Assembly (NCBI GenBank): GCA_019118275.1
Contig: DWZH01000103.1
Coordinates: 1 to 64,000 of the forward strand
DNA: 64,000 nucleotides
Source: Candidatus Brachybacterium merdavium
GTDB taxonomy: Bacteria; Actinomycetota; Actinomycetes; Actinomycetales; Dermabacteraceae
Direction of reading: 5' to 3'
Position numbers and translations under genes: made by a program. Numbering within the stretch: position 1 is the stretch's first letter; each line of letters begins with the position of its first letter. This document shows positions 1 to 8,543 of this stretch, piece after piece. The notes under the pieces were generated by a model. It did no database searches. It was not told the DNA's origin and saw only the letters and a program-made list of their open reading frames with translations.

Positions 1-241
1 CCAGGCCGTGGGCCTGCCAGCCCTGCTCGGCCAGCCACAGCACGTCCCCGCCCTCCCCGCAGCCCAGGTCGATCGCGCGACCCGGCGGGAACTCGCCGAC
101 GATGGACGTCATGGTGGCGTTGGCCTTCCCCGACCACACCCGGTCGGCCTCGCAGTAGCGCTGCTCCCAGTGCTCGGCAGGGGAGGGCGACTCCTCCGGA
201 CGCGGAGAATGGCCGGCATCGTGGCGATGATGTTCTGTCAT
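1..241 (-). CDS. Class I SAM-dependent methyltransferase, N-terminal fragment cut by the window edge
   Basis: Reading the minus strand from an ATG at 241 gives about 80 residues before the sequence ends. Residues 56-66 read AIDLGCGEGGD, the glycine-rich motif I that binds S-adenosylmethionine in class I methyltransferases. It is preceded by a WSGKANATM segment typical of small-molecule or thiol methyltransferases of the UbiE/Methyltransf type. The catalytic and substrate parts lie outside the window, so the substrate cannot be named. There is no clear Shine-Dalgarno sequence before the ATG. The base composition is very GC-rich, like the rest of the chromosome and unlike the neighbouring defence operon, so this is probably the left flank of the acquired island. 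Confidence 0.8.
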   Translation of the reverse strand, partial: MTEHHRHDAGHSPRPEESPSPAEHWEQRYCEADRVWSGKANATMTSIVGEFPPGRAIDLGCGEGGDVLWLAEQGWQAHGL

Positions 242-471
242 GCAGCGAGCCTGGCAGAAGCAGGGCCGGCACGGAAGCACTCTTGCGCACAAGAGCCGCC
301 GACGGGCTGTTGCTCCGCCAGGCGCACGCATGTGGGGTAGTGGGGTACGGGCACCGGCTGCGTATCCGGTTGCGTCCGCTCGGGCCCCCGGTGCCGGTAG
401 GGGACAAGAAACGAGAGTGCGAGCTGTGGCTGGATCAGAACGTCGCAGAAGAAATGCTCCGCATGACTGAT

Positions 472-738
472 TCACTGAAGATTCGGGGTGCGGTTCTCAG
501 TGTTCTCGATGTCGGGGAACACCTCGCGGATGATCTTGATCAGCTCCGACGCTCGTTCGCGGTCAAGCTGAATGACCTGGCTAGTCTTAGGCCTTGACAT
601 TCTGGTTTCGGATCCGTAGGTGCCGATATATAAGAGGACCTGATCGCCGTTTTGAACTTTTGCCCACCCAGCATCGGTCTCTGAACGATGCACGGTCCCT
701 TGCGAGTTAAGCTCGAAGAAGTGACGGATTAGAGCCAT
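472..738 (-). CDS. Small protein of unknown function, last gene of the defence operon
   Basis: This 88-residue protein has no signal peptide or membrane segment. The first half looks like a small beta-rich fold (GDQVLLYIGTYGSETR). The C-terminal third is helical and charged (RERASELIKIIREVFPDI). It overlaps the end of the upstream 260-residue gene by 10 bases, so it is translationally coupled and belongs to the same transcript as the methyltransferase-Z1 cassette. The local DNA is clearly less GC-rich than the rest of the window. I do not recognise a family with certainty. A regulatory or accessory role in the cassette is only an inference from position. Confidence 0.6.
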   Translation of the reverse strand: MALIRHFFELNSQGTVHRSETDAGWAKVQNGDQVLLYIGTYGSETRMSRPKTSQVIQLDRERASELIKIIREVFPDIENTENRTPNLQ

Positions 739-1511
739 GCAGGGGCCTCCGAAGCATTGCGAGTGAAAACGTCGGTATGCTGAAAGTCTGGTCCGTGGAA
801 AGCGAGAGAGACAGCGGTGCGGATGCCAGAGTCATCCAAGGATGATAGGTCAGTGACACGCAGTTCATATTGGATGGCCTTGAGGCCGTTTCGCACGATC
901 TCACGTCGATTCTCGTTACCGGACAGCGAACGAATCTGATCCGCGATGATGCGTGCAACTCGATGGTCTGCGGATAGATTCCGATCGACCAAGCCAACTA
1001 GGTCGTCTTCGTACAGCGGAAGCTCCGGGTCGGAGAGAAGGTCTCCCAAAATCCATGATCTGAGGTAAGCGCGGTAGAAAATATTTCGGCGACCGGAGAG
1101 ATAGCGATCCTTGGGAAGTCGTCCCGTGCTGTCGGGTCCGAACCGCCTTACTGCGAGATCGGGGAGGACGAGGATAGTGAGGTACGGCCAGATCTCAGGA
1201 TTCGAAGCCTGATTGCGGCCATCCGTCGCGAACCAGTCAACGAGGAACCTGCCGGCGACGGCGTCGAATTTCCGGTCTGCATCTCGTCCATGTTCCGGCA
1301 CGGAATCCAGCACCTGCTTCAGGGAGCGATGCAACTCTCTGAGGCGGCCGACGCTCACCGGTACTCCACCGTATCCGTTGAATCGTGTCCTCGGGTCAAG
1401 TGTCCCGTCCGGGAGCGGCTTCGGTGGCGTCCCACCCTTCAGTCGATCTTCGAGCTCTTTCAGGGTCTCGACTGCCTCGTGACGTGCGAGCTGAGGGTAT
1501 ATCTTGCTCAT
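729..1511 (-). CDS. DUF6339-like protein, accessory gene of the defence operon
   Basis: The protein has 260 residues and is predicted soluble. It resembles, from memory, the DUF6339 family of unknown function that occurs beside Z1-type restriction genes; this assignment needs a profile search. Visible features are an N-terminal charged helix (HEAVETLKELEDRL), a central conserved-looking segment with WPYLTILVLPDLAVRRF around residues 128-144, and R- and D-rich helices ending in a short tail. No nuclease, ATPase or methyltransferase motif is evident. The ATG at 1511 overlaps the TGA of the 299-residue gene upstream as ATGA, so the two genes are translationally coupled. Confidence 0.65.
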   Translation of the reverse strand: MSKIYPQLARHEAVETLKELEDRLKGGTPPKPLPDGTLDPRTRFNGYGGVPVSVGRLRELHRSLKQVLDSVPEHGRDADRKFDAVAGRFLVDWFATDGRNQASNPEIWPYLTILVLPDLAVRRFGPDSTGRLPKDRYLSGRRNIFYRAYLRSWILGDLLSDPELPLYEDDLVGLVDRNLSADHRVARIIADQIRSLSGNENRREIVRNGLKAIQYELRVTDLSSLDDSGIRTAVSLAFHGPDFQHTDVFTRNASEAPAWL

Positions 1512-2407
1512 GGATGTTCGTCCCTTCCGAACCGGAGAGCTTCACGCGAGCGCGCAATCAGGTTGGACGGCTCTTCCTTGGACATCCTCAGGGCTTCGCC
1601 AAGTGGAATTCCGATGTTCTGCGCCAACGCGGCACCCAATGCCGCCAGGGAGTTGTGATCGTGCTCTGCGATGGTATCCATCTGGCTAGGAGAGATGGCG
1701 TCGCGCCAGTTCGCGAGTTGATGGAAGACGACGAGATGGATATCGCTCTGGATGAGAGCGTAGGAATCTTCCGGAGCTGTGCCATCGAGTATCGATGCCG
1801 CACGGCTGGAGTCGCTGTTGACGTAGAGGCGGATTGCGGAGCTCACGCTCCATGTCGGATCGGCATCGAGGTTGGTTTCTACAACCCAGGGGACATCCCT
1901 GCGTCCGGTCTGGGAGAAAGAGATCGCTGTCGTCGGGAACGCTGCCTGATCACTTTCGAGCTCGAGCTTCAGCGGCCTCGGCAGTTGCCAGAGCTTCGCC
2001 CCTTCATGGGTTGCATTCCGGGGATCAGTGCTCCCGGTGCGTGCAGGGCCGACGACCCAGGCGTCCGCGAGGAGCTCGACAGCGAGGATCGCTCCGTCGA
2101 TCTCGACCAGAGTCTCTGCCCTCCAGCAGCCGTCCTGCTCCGAGAACGATGCCGATGAACGCCAGGTGGCACGAGCCGGCAGGCACGTGGCGTTCCCTAC
2201 GAGGCTGATCTCCTCATCCGGTGATATCCCTGTCTGCGTCCAGAAGTCAGGTGAAAGTTCAGCGCGGCATCTGAGCACGATGCGCTGTCCTGGTTCCCAC
2301 CTCTCCGAGATGTCCCCGACCTCCGACGCTGGCTCGACCACCTCGATCTCAGCGTTCACTGCTGTGTGGGAAGGGGCGAGGAAAGGCTTCGACTCAAGTA
2401 CGGCCAT
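1508..2407 (-). CDS. Unknown protein of the defence operon (299 residues)
   Basis: The ATG at 2407 is chosen because AGGAGG lies seven bases upstream; a longer TTG-started frame from 2431 has no such site. The protein reads as two halves. The first is beta-strand rich (about residues 1-120) and the second is mixed (GRRDVPWVVETNLDADPTW, then helices such as NWRDAISPSQMDTIAEH). I recognise no catalytic motif and no membrane segment. Its start overlaps the end of the GHKL ATPase gene by 14 bases and its end overlaps the DUF6339-like gene by four, so it is made with both. It may be a structural partner of the ATPase, but that is inference from position only. Confidence 0.6.
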   Translation of the reverse strand: MAVLESKPFLAPSHTAVNAEIEVVEPASEVGDISERWEPGQRIVLRCRAELSPDFWTQTGISPDEEISLVGNATCLPARATWRSSASFSEQDGCWRAETLVEIDGAILAVELLADAWVVGPARTGSTDPRNATHEGAKLWQLPRPLKLELESDQAAFPTTAISFSQTGRRDVPWVVETNLDADPTWSVSSAIRLYVNSDSSRAASILDGTAPEDSYALIQSDIHLVVFHQLANWRDAISPSQMDTIAEHDHNSLAALGAALAQNIGIPLGEALRMSKEEPSNLIARSREALRFGRDEHP

Positions 2408-4298
2408 CGGGGCCTCCTGCGGTGAGCTCAACTCTTAGGGCACGGCGGGGGGCGCCGATGAATCGGACAATCGCCTCCTGGCCAGTTCTGACGTTCGCGG
2501 CGTCGAGACCTTCTGCGGCCGCATCGACCCACTGGACTCCCAGGGTCTCAGGGGGCACCTGCTCATGAAGACCCTCGTCGCCCAGGAGGCTCACGTTGAG
2601 CCTGACGCGTGCGATGGGCTCCTCCCCGAGAACGATAAAGCTGATCTCCTGCAGCTGCATGCCCTGCGCATCGGTTTCGAGGAGCCTTGGAGCGTCCGCT
2701 TCGACTGACCAGCTGGGTCTCGTCGGGCCACGGCGTCGGCCTGGCCGGTGAGGCTCCCCGTCGTCGGGAAGCTGTGGCGCCGGGGCCGGCATGATTGCCC
2801 CGAGTCGCCTCGACAGCTCTCCAGTCGACGGCAGCCTTCCAGCGGATCCTGCCTCGGTCTCCTGTGGTGCGGGGTGGATCTCCTCGGTGATGCATCGCCT
2901 CACCCTGTTCTTCGTTTGCCGGATGATCTTCGACGACTTGCTGCTCGAACCCTCGGTCACCCAGTTGTCGTGGGCAGGTGGTTCAGCTTCGGCATAGTGC
3001 TCATCGAATTCGTCAGCCGACTTGTACACGGCCAGCCAGTCTGCTCCGGCCGGAGCTTCTCGCTGGACCCAATCGACGGTCGTGACGACGAGCTCGGCCT
3101 GGCCTCGCATGAGCGCGATGCGCAACAGACCGGATTCGTCACCTCTGGCGGGATCGAGGTCGTCGAATTCCAGGTAAGGCTCGACGGCTGGAACCCGTCG
3201 GACCAGCGCGAGGTGCCCGACCACCTGTTTGTACCAAGTGATCTCTATGACTTTGACAGGGAGTCCATGTGGCGTGCTGATCTCCTCGGGGCTCGATCGC
3301 GCTGCTCGGATTGCGTTCAAGCCGGATCCCCAGAGTGCCAGCGCGCCCGTGCTGGGACTGCCGAGGTCGACAGACTCTCCGTTCACGCGCAGTTCCAGGG
3401 CCATAGGAGCATCGCTCTCATGCGGCGCAGGGATCATCTTCGGCCAGAGGTTGGCGCGGATCGCATGGCGGGAGCGACGTACGAAATCGTCCTCCATCTC
3501 GATGGGGTCGCTGTCGAACCTGTCGAGCGGTTCCGCGGACGTCTCCGCGGCGTCCTCCTCGTCGGCGATCAACGGGTCGAGGATGAGGAGCGAGGTGCCG
3601 GTCTCGCCTTCCTCGAATCTGCGCTCGAACAGTTTCTCGCCGACCTCGACGGCAGGTTGACCGACCAGAGGAAGGATGGATTCACCATCAGTGGAGAGGG
3701 CTCCCCACCAGTGCCTTCCCGTGTATTGGACGCCTTTGTCCTGATAGGACTCACCATACGCAGAGACGATGAAGCGGTCCTCGAGCTCTCCCTCAGGATT
3801 GCGGCATCGGGTCCAGTAGGCGACCGTGCCTATGCCGCTGTAAGCGAAGGCCGCCGTCTTCCCGAACCCGTAGGTGCCCCCCGTGGTCCCGTTGTTGTGG
3901 GAGACACCGAGCTTGAGGATCAGATCTTGGAATCGCGCTGACCTGCCCTTGCCGACGGGAGACAGGTCGGCAGGGCCGTCCAATCCCTTGGTCCCCCTGT
4001 CGTATATCTCCAGGATTCTGAAGTTCGCGTTCCTCCTCAGGGAGGTGAGGCCTGTGAGCCGGCCTTCGGAGAGCAGGCTTGCGAGATCCTCCCGGAGGCG
4101 GAAGTCGGTTCGACGGAGGCTGACGCCAAAGAGAGGTCGGGCGCCTTCATTCTTCGCGTCCCAGCTGTTCTGTGCAGTCTCCCGGATGAGGACTGCGAGT
4201 CGGGAGAGCTCGGTCTTGCCGAGCAGCCTATCTCCGCCGGAGGCGTCCATGTCTCCCGGGGAGAAGCGCTTGGGGAACCACTGGAGGGGCTGAATCAT
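2394..4298 (-). CDS. GHKL (MutL/MORC-like) ATPase of the restriction cassette
   Basis: The 634-residue protein carries the GHKL nucleotide-binding site. Motif N1 is ETAQNSWDA (E40, N44, D47), motif N2 is LEIYDRGTKGL (D100, G102), and the lid is GGTYGFGKTA (140-149). The fold is the one shared by MutL, gyrase, Hsp90 and MORC. Proteins of this length with a C-terminal acidic and proline-rich region (about 440-540) are known in predicted restriction-modification loci, where the ATPase is thought to drive nuclease or helicase action. The ATG at 4298 lies eight bases after the nuclease gene with GAGGAG 14 bases upstream. A frame starting at 4361 overlaps that gene by 55 bases and has no ribosome-binding site. 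The upstream neighbours are the PD-(D/E)XK protein and the Z1 ATPase. Confidence 0.85.
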   Translation of the reverse strand: MIQPLQWFPKRFSPGDMDASGGDRLLGKTELSRLAVLIRETAQNSWDAKNEGARPLFGVSLRRTDFRLREDLASLLSEGRLTGLTSLRRNANFRILEIYDRGTKGLDGPADLSPVGKGRSARFQDLILKLGVSHNNGTTGGTYGFGKTAAFAYSGIGTVAYWTRCRNPEGELEDRFIVSAYGESYQDKGVQYTGRHWWGALSTDGESILPLVGQPAVEVGEKLFERRFEEGETGTSLLILDPLIADEEDAAETSAEPLDRFDSDPIEMEDDFVRRSRHAIRANLWPKMIPAPHESDAPMALELRVNGESVDLGSPSTGALALWGSGLNAIRAARSSPEEISTPHGLPVKVIEITWYKQVVGHLALVRRVPAVEPYLEFDDLDPARGDESGLLRIALMRGQAELVVTTVDWVQREAPAGADWLAVYKSADEFDEHYAEAEPPAHDNWVTEGSSSKSSKIIRQTKNRVRRCITEEIHPAPQETEAGSAGRLPSTGELSRRLGAIMPAPAPQLPDDGEPHRPGRRRGPTRPSWSVEADAPRLLETDAQGMQLQEISFIVLGEEPIARVRLNVSLLGDEGLHEQVPPETLGVQWVDAAAEGLDAANVRTGQEAIVRFIGAPRRALRVELTAGGPDGRT

Positions 4299-4306
4299 AT
4301 CGCCGG

Positions 4307-5281
4307 TCAGAGCTCCTCGAGGACTCTGTCCAACTGGCTCGGATCGAGTTCGCCGGGGCATGAATCGAGAGACAACTGGTAATTGAGGCCGAATATACCG
4401 CGAAGTGCCGACGAGTCCATGTGGGATGCGCGGATGCCGGGAAAATCGTCCTCGACTGCATACAAACGCGTTTCTTCGATCTCGAAACGCCGTCGCCGAC
4501 CCTCGATGCCAGGAGCGTCGTCTCCCAAAATCCGAATGAGCTCTTCGCGAGGAATGCCGTGCGCGGCGATCCTCTCGGCCAGCTCGTCGACAGACTCCCC
4601 GGAGGAGCCGTCCGTGATCCGGAAAGCCACGAGATGCAACTGGGCATTCATCGGTGGATCGAGCTGGGATTCACCGTGGATCGTCACCGCCGGGCTGCCC
4701 GAACCGCCGAAGGTCTTCACCTCGAGCGCATTGGTGCGCACGAAATCGTGCCTTGCGCCGTTCCTGCCCTGCCATGCAGACAGCGCGGACTGGGGATCCC
4801 GCCTCGCCAGACGCTCGAGGATCGTGAGCTCACCGAAGATACCGATCACACGGTTGCGGTCCATCGCGAAGCGTGCTCGTGCGAGAGCAGCGCGCCATGA
4901 TTCGAGCACCTCTGTCAGCTCGTCGATGCATGGCCGGCCGCTTGCATCAGCCCGATCGAGCATCTCGCCGATGAGGGAGAGGAACGTACGGATCAGCCGG
5001 GCATCCAGACAGGCGACATCCAGCCAGACCGCCCGCCCTTCGTTACCCTCCGTCTCGACCCATGTGGCCTGAAGGAGCCGTCCGAGAGGGACATCGAATC
5101 GTTCTCGCTCGTCCGGGAGCCGCGCCAGCAGGTGGATGAGGCCGACGTGGTCCTTCACGAGGATCGCATCCCTGAGGCGGCCCGAGGGGCCGAGCGGGAT
5201 GCTCGCAGATTCCCCTTCTATGACCTGCTCGCCCCTCAGGTTGTCGTACGCGGCCTGGACCCGGGAGTGCCCGTTGACCAT
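4307..5281 (-). CDS. PD-(D/E)XK motif protein, probable nuclease of the cassette
   Basis: This 324-residue protein contains the restriction-nuclease core in order: E151 in FGELTILERL, D179 in ARHDFVR, and E187-V-K189 in NALEVKTFGG. This is the arrangement of the PD-(D/E)XK motif family (PF14390, formerly DUF4420) that accompanies Z1 proteins. The N-terminal half (1-140) contains a beta-rich segment followed by helices, without recognised motifs. The ATG at 5281 overlaps the Z1 stop as TGATG, so translation is coupled to the helicase. It is the most likely DNA-cutting subunit. Cleavage activity is inferred from the intact catalytic residues, not shown. Confidence 0.85.
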   Translation of the reverse strand: MVNGHSRVQAAYDNLRGEQVIEGESASIPLGPSGRLRDAILVKDHVGLIHLLARLPDERERFDVPLGRLLQATWVETEGNEGRAVWLDVACLDARLIRTFLSLIGEMLDRADASGRPCIDELTEVLESWRAALARARFAMDRNRVIGIFGELTILERLARRDPQSALSAWQGRNGARHDFVRTNALEVKTFGGSGSPAVTIHGESQLDPPMNAQLHLVAFRITDGSSGESVDELAERIAAHGIPREELIRILGDDAPGIEGRRRRFEIEETRLYAVEDDFPGIRASHMDSSALRGIFGLNYQLSLDSCPGELDPSQLDRVLEEL

Positions 5282-8004
5282 CAGTGCTCGTCCTCCTCAG
5301 GTACGAAGTCGGCTTCGTCGTCCCTGGGGGGTGTGGTCGCCAGATCTGCATCCTGGTCGTCTAGTTCGACAGCCCAGTACTCGCCGGGGTCCTCCGCCTC
5401 GGCGTGGGGGAAGACAACTCCGAGCCCGACCAGCGGTCCATCGGCTTGCATCCTTGTCCTCGTCGTCGATTTCGACGCTGGCTGCGAATCGCCGTCGATC
5501 GCGTAGAGGAGGACGGTGCCTTCGTTCGGACGGATAAGGGAACGGGCGGTTTTCATCGCGACAGCGGACTTCTTGTCGACTCCGTCCAAGATCTCGATGT
5601 CCCGCTCGTCGAGCTGGCCCTGATCGGCGAGGATGCGTATGTCAAGGAGATAGTCGTCGCCTGACATGAGGGCGCGGATGTTGACGATGTCCGAGTGCGG
5701 AGGGAGCCCAGAGCCCAGGCGGTCTTGAGACCAGAGGTCGGGCTTCAGGGGAGCGCGTCGCGATGTCGAGACCGCGATCCCGCCTGAGTACTCGTGGTTG
5801 TGCCCACCGCCGCCGGATCCGGAGACGAGGATGAGATTCCACTGGGCGCCGGCGCCATGCCGGTTGAGCCATCCGCTCATGCCGTCGGCCTGCAACCACT
5901 TGTCGGTCGGTGCGACCCAGAACTCTTCGAGGAAGCCCACGACATCTTCGTTGGTCAGGCCGCGGAACATGAGCGACGGGTGGCGTCGCGACGAATGCGC
6001 TCCCCGGGTGAGCAAGGGCAACTCGCGGTCCAGCGCCGTGCGGACCAGGTTATTGGAAGCGCGATAGCCGATCTCTCTGCCTGGCTCAGAACGGTCGAGA
6101 TAGATCGTCTGTCGCCGGGTCCCGCCGAGCCCTGCGCGGACGAGCTGGGCGGCATCCATCTTGTTCTTGCTCGTGATCTCCAGGCGGCCGGGGTGGCTCT
6201 TCACCTTGATGGCGAACTCTCGAGGGGTACGCCCCTCCTTCTCCATCTCGACGACTTCGTCGCGGAGCTGCTTCTCGACGGCAGCGAGATGCCCGTACTC
6301 ATCGAGGAGGCCAGGGCCCATCCACACACGGACCAGATCGGCGTAGCGAGGACGGAACCCGAACCATCGTCCCATCTGTAACAACGTGTCGTACGTGTTG
6401 CTGGAACGCAAGAAGTAGGAGACCACAAGCCCTTCGAGGGTGAGTCCTCGGGACAGGGTGCCGCCGCCGACGGCGATGACGGTTTGAGGAGTGTTCGGAT
6501 CGTAGATGAGGCGATCATCGGAGGCGCCGTTGTCGATCTTCACCACGATGCTCTCGAGGACCTTCTTCGCCACCGGCCAGAGTTTCGTCCATCCGGGGAC
6601 GAGCTCACCGCCGCGAAGAGGGGAAGCGTTGTCGATCTCGGCATCGAATACGTCCCGGAATGCAACCTCCTGGTTCTCCACGTCGAGAGCCATCTCGGAG
6701 ATGAACTGTGAGATGACCTCCTTCGTACGTTCGTGGACGCGGATCAGCTGCGAAGTGTGCACGAGCATCGAGGAGTCCTGGGCCTCTCCGGTGCGCAATT
6801 CCCGGATCGCGGTGGCGAGGATGAACCACCGGATTGACGTCGTCAACGATGCCGTCATCTCTGGTTCGAACTCGTCGACCTTCTTCGGCTTGGGTGTGAA
6901 GACCATAGCCTCGTGGTCGGGCACCTCGTGCGCGAGACGGTGGATCATCTCGTCCTCACCGCTGTCGACGGTCTGGTCGACATCGAAGAACAGCTCGGAC
7001 CCCATATAGCTGTCGGGCTTGGGCAGCACGGACACGAAGTCCTCAGGGTAGAGATCTCCATCATCCGACGGGTCGATGAACACATTGGCGAACGGCGTCG
7101 CCGTATAGGCGACATAGGTTCCGGTCGGAACCGCCGCCCACAGCTCTCGGACCCGCTTGTTGATCGTGGAGACGAGGTCCTTGGAGCCCATAGTGTTGGG
7201 AGTGGCCTGATCCGACTCGTCGTCGATGATCATGACGGCACGACGGTTCAGCGTCACGTCAGGAACAGCTTCTAGGAACTTCGTGACGTTCGCCAGCCTC
7301 ATCTCATGCTTCTTGACGACCATGACGGCGACGTTGCTCGGGTTGGAGAAGAAGCTCGGGCTGATGTCGCGGCCCATATCGGCGTTGGAGCCGGTGAGCC
7401 TGTGCCAGGCGATCCCCGGCCTCTCACGAACCGTGTCGAGGCCCAGGTCCTTCTGGAGGCGCAGCTGGGTCTGGACGCGGAGATTCGTGTACATGCCGGC
7501 GAGGACGATGATGATCCGGTACCCCTCGTCGACTGCCTTGGAGATCAGGCCGGTGAAATTGGCTGTCTTCCCGGACTGCACGTACCCGATGACGAGGCCC
7601 TTGCGGCGGTCCCCGACAGCCTTGGGGTTCGCGCTTCGAGACAGGATCCGCTCGGTCGAACGGTGGATCGATTCGATGGCGGGCCCAGGAAGCCCGCTCT
7701 GTTCCAAACGGGCTCTGTAGTCGGGCCATTCGCCGACCTGGGTCTTGGCGCCGCTATACCAGTCCGGCCGGCCGCCATCCTTGCGGATGAGGTTCCCGAC
7801 TTTGATGCGTTCCACACTATTGCGCTTCTCATCCTCGTAGGCCTCGAAGGCCGCGCGGAAACCCGGAAAGATCTGCTCGATGAGCGTGACAGACTCACGG
7901 TGGGCGGCGTCCTGATTGAGGTCTCCGGTGCGGGATTTCAGTATCCCCTCGTATGCGCCGAGAGCCTGCTCGAACCGGCCATCATCCAGCTTCGCACTAG
8001 TCAT
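5281..8004 (-). CDS. Z1-domain superfamily II helicase-like ATPase
   Basis: The protein has 907 residues and no membrane segments. It contains a Walker A site GYVQSGKT (140-147), a Walker B-like MIIDDES (D261, D262, E263), a motif III-like AYTATPFANVF around 299-309, and the family hallmark GGGTLSRGLTLEGL followed by MGRWFGFRP in the second RecA-like lobe. These identify the Z1 domain (PF10593), a helicase-related ATPase found beside restriction-modification genes. In this operon it is presumed to translocate on DNA and bring the nuclease and GHKL ATPase to unmodified sites. Its gene starts 42 bases after the Vsr gene ends and its stop overlaps the nuclease start. Length and motifs look complete. 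Confidence 0.92.
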   Translation of the reverse strand: MTSAKLDDGRFEQALGAYEGILKSRTGDLNQDAAHRESVTLIEQIFPGFRAAFEAYEDEKRNSVERIKVGNLIRKDGGRPDWYSGAKTQVGEWPDYRARLEQSGLPGPAIESIHRSTERILSRSANPKAVGDRRKGLVIGYVQSGKTANFTGLISKAVDEGYRIIIVLAGMYTNLRVQTQLRLQKDLGLDTVRERPGIAWHRLTGSNADMGRDISPSFFSNPSNVAVMVVKKHEMRLANVTKFLEAVPDVTLNRRAVMIIDDESDQATPNTMGSKDLVSTINKRVRELWAAVPTGTYVAYTATPFANVFIDPSDDGDLYPEDFVSVLPKPDSYMGSELFFDVDQTVDSGEDEMIHRLAHEVPDHEAMVFTPKPKKVDEFEPEMTASLTTSIRWFILATAIRELRTGEAQDSSMLVHTSQLIRVHERTKEVISQFISEMALDVENQEVAFRDVFDAEIDNASPLRGGELVPGWTKLWPVAKKVLESIVVKIDNGASDDRLIYDPNTPQTVIAVGGGTLSRGLTLEGLVVSYFLRSSNTYDTLLQMGRWFGFRPRYADLVRVWMGPGLLDEYGHLAAVEKQLRDEVVEMEKEGRTPREFAIKVKSHPGRLEITSKNKMDAAQLVRAGLGGTRRQTIYLDRSEPGREIGYRASNNLVRTALDRELPLLTRGAHSSRRHPSLMFRGLTNEDVVGFLEEFWVAPTDKWLQADGMSGWLNRHGAGAQWNLILVSGSGGGGHNHEYSGGIAVSTSRRAPLKPDLWSQDRLGSGLPPHSDIVNIRALMSGDDYLLDIRILADQGQLDERDIEILDGVDKKSAVAMKTARSLIRPNEGTVLLYAIDGDSQPASKSTTRTRMQADGPLVGLGVVFPHAEAEDPGEYWAVELDDQDADLATTPPRDDEADFVPEEDEH

Positions 8005-8046
8005 CCGGTGCCCCCGTTTCTTCTAGACCTAAGCACTGATCACAGG

Positions 8047-8505
8047 TTAACCAGGACGCCCGACATCCGGGGGTCGATTTCGCCCCCCGGATCGGACCGT
8101 TGCAGCGATCGACGTTGCGACGGCGTCAGGATCGTCATGCTCCCAGAAGCGCAGAACGGTCCAGCCAGCGTTCTCGAGCCTCTCCACCGATTGAAGGTCG
8201 CGTTCCATGTTCCGTGCGATCTTCGGACGCCAGTATTCGACGTTCGACTTCGGCTGCACGTAGTGATCAGGACACCCGTGCCAGAAGCAACCATCGATGA
8301 AGATCGCGACGCGCACCTTCGTGAAGGCGATGTCGACACGTCGGCGTCGGTCCGTAGGATCCGCCGCGTAATCGATGCGGTAGCGCAGGCCGCTCGCATG
8401 CAGTCGGCGTCGTACCGCCAGCTCCGCCGACGTGTCCCTGCGCTTGTTCGCCTGCATCGTGCGTCTGGCGTTCTCGCTGCTAGCTTCAGGCGGCGTGCGA
8501 GGCAT
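8047..8505 (-). CDS. vsr: Very short patch repair-like (Vsr) endonuclease
   Basis: The protein has 152 residues. It matches Vsr proteins throughout: an N-terminal RRDTSAELAVRRRLHASGLRY helix segment, D58 in RRVDIAF, the hallmark IFIDGCFWHGCP (68-79), and WTVLRFWEHD near the end. Classical Vsr nicks T:G mismatches produced by deamination of methylated cytosine, and its gene normally follows a C5 methyltransferase as here. The ATG at 8505 has GAGAGG at the right distance. The longer GTG-started frame from 8547 overlaps the methyltransferase stop by four bases and is the alternative. In this cassette it could protect modified sites from mutation, or it could have been recruited as an extra nuclease. 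Confidence 0.93.
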   Translation of the reverse strand: MPRTPPEASSENARRTMQANKRRDTSAELAVRRRLHASGLRYRIDYAADPTDRRRRVDIAFTKVRVAIFIDGCFWHGCPDHYVQPKSNVEYWRPKIARNMERDLQSVERLENAGWTVLRFWEHDDPDAVATSIAATVRSGGRNRPPDVGRPG

Positions 8506-8543
8506 ACGTGAGCCTCTCTTCGGAAGGTGCGGTCGGTGCGCTC

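Noticed and set aside
242..471. tRNA gene or attachment site at the left border of the defence island
   Set aside because: No cloverleaf, CCA end or flanking direct repeat could be recognised in this stretch by eye.
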